This document shows, one piece after another, positions 23,658 to 23,762 of a DNA stretch of 23,762 nt. Both the position numbers and the translations under genes were made by a program. Each line of letters begins with the position of its first letter. The first letter of the stretch is position 1. This DNA is from JAQBDA01 sp041301185. GTDB lineage: Bacteria > Chloroflexota > Anaerolineae > Anaerolineales > UBA4823. Under the pieces are notes generated by a model. It was given only the letters and a program-made list of their open reading frames with translations, was not told the DNA's origin and ran no database searches. The DNA is taken from the NCBI GenBank assembly GCA_041301185.1, contig JBFYSV010000096.1, forward strand, positions 1 to 23,762. The letters run 5' to 3'.

Positions 23658-23762
23658 TCACGGGAAAGCCTTTTGCATTGCGCTGATCAGCCGGTCTTGC
23701 AGGACGTCGAAAGAGGGGTCCGCTACCTGGCGGACAGGATCGGCGTCGTACCAGGCGATGAT
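23658..23762 (-). CDS. C-terminus of an unidentified gene (cut by window edge)
   Basis: Only the last 34 residues are present: IIAWYDADPVRQVADPSFDV followed by LQDRLISAMQKAFP and TGA. The open frame continues to the window edge and has ordinary composition. The piece is too short to assign a family. The kdp promoter lies about 195 bases downstream on the same strand; no terminator was recognised between them. Confidence 0.5.
   Translation of the reverse strand: MIAWYDADPVRQVADPSFDVLQDRLISAMQKAFP

Overview
The window looks like a chromosome segment from a Chloroflexota bacterium of the Anaerolineae type. The basis is protein character: lineage-typical conserved hypotheticals, a MoxR/DUF58/VWA cluster next to a small membrane-anchored HtrA-like protease, and an LVIVD-repeat remnant. 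No rRNA or marker gene was available, so this is an inference. No tRNA, CRISPR array, intact transposase or phage gene was seen.

Layout. (1) 1-334 is the start of a DEAD-box RNA helicase (minus), preceded by a hairpin-rich leader with a terminator-like stem. (2) 781-1599 is a secreted protein with two DUF5666-like repeats and an extreme Asp/Ser tail. (3) 1738-5377 holds four minus-strand genes: a conserved hypothetical, a 73-aa protein, a two-TM coiled-coil protein and a DUF2804 protein. (4) 5695-10651 (plus) is a protease followed by MoxR ATPase, DUF58 protein and two VWA membrane proteins, ending at a clear terminator. (5) 10753-11170 (minus) is a cyclic-di-GMP-I (GEMM-I) riboswitch candidate, its terminator, and a small membrane-anchored or exported protein made of 31-residue tandem repeats. 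(6) 11477-14684 has a coiled-coil hypothetical (minus), a metallo-beta-lactamase-fold hydrolase and a cyclase-family hydrolase (plus, paired), a multi-TM protein with a strong promoter, and a decayed LVIVD-repeat fragment. (7) 14774-23365 (minus) is a complete high-affinity K+ uptake operon: 30-aa membrane peptide, kdpF, kdpA, kdpB, an extra 131-aa membrane protein, kdpC, kdpD, kdpE. (8) The last 105 bases are the C-terminus of an unidentified minus-strand gene.

How it works together. Kdp encodes the pump subunits and the KdpD/KdpE two-component system in one tightly packed transcript, so the operon carries its own regulator. The MoxR/DUF58/VWA set is a typical AAA+ chaperone and metal-dependent adhesion partner module that probably matures or assembles an envelope protein. 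The most distinctive locus is the putative c-di-GMP-controlled repeat protein. Nine of the ten codon differences between its two repeat copies are synonymous, so the frame is or was under selection, yet its start region is out of frame with the best upstream ATG.
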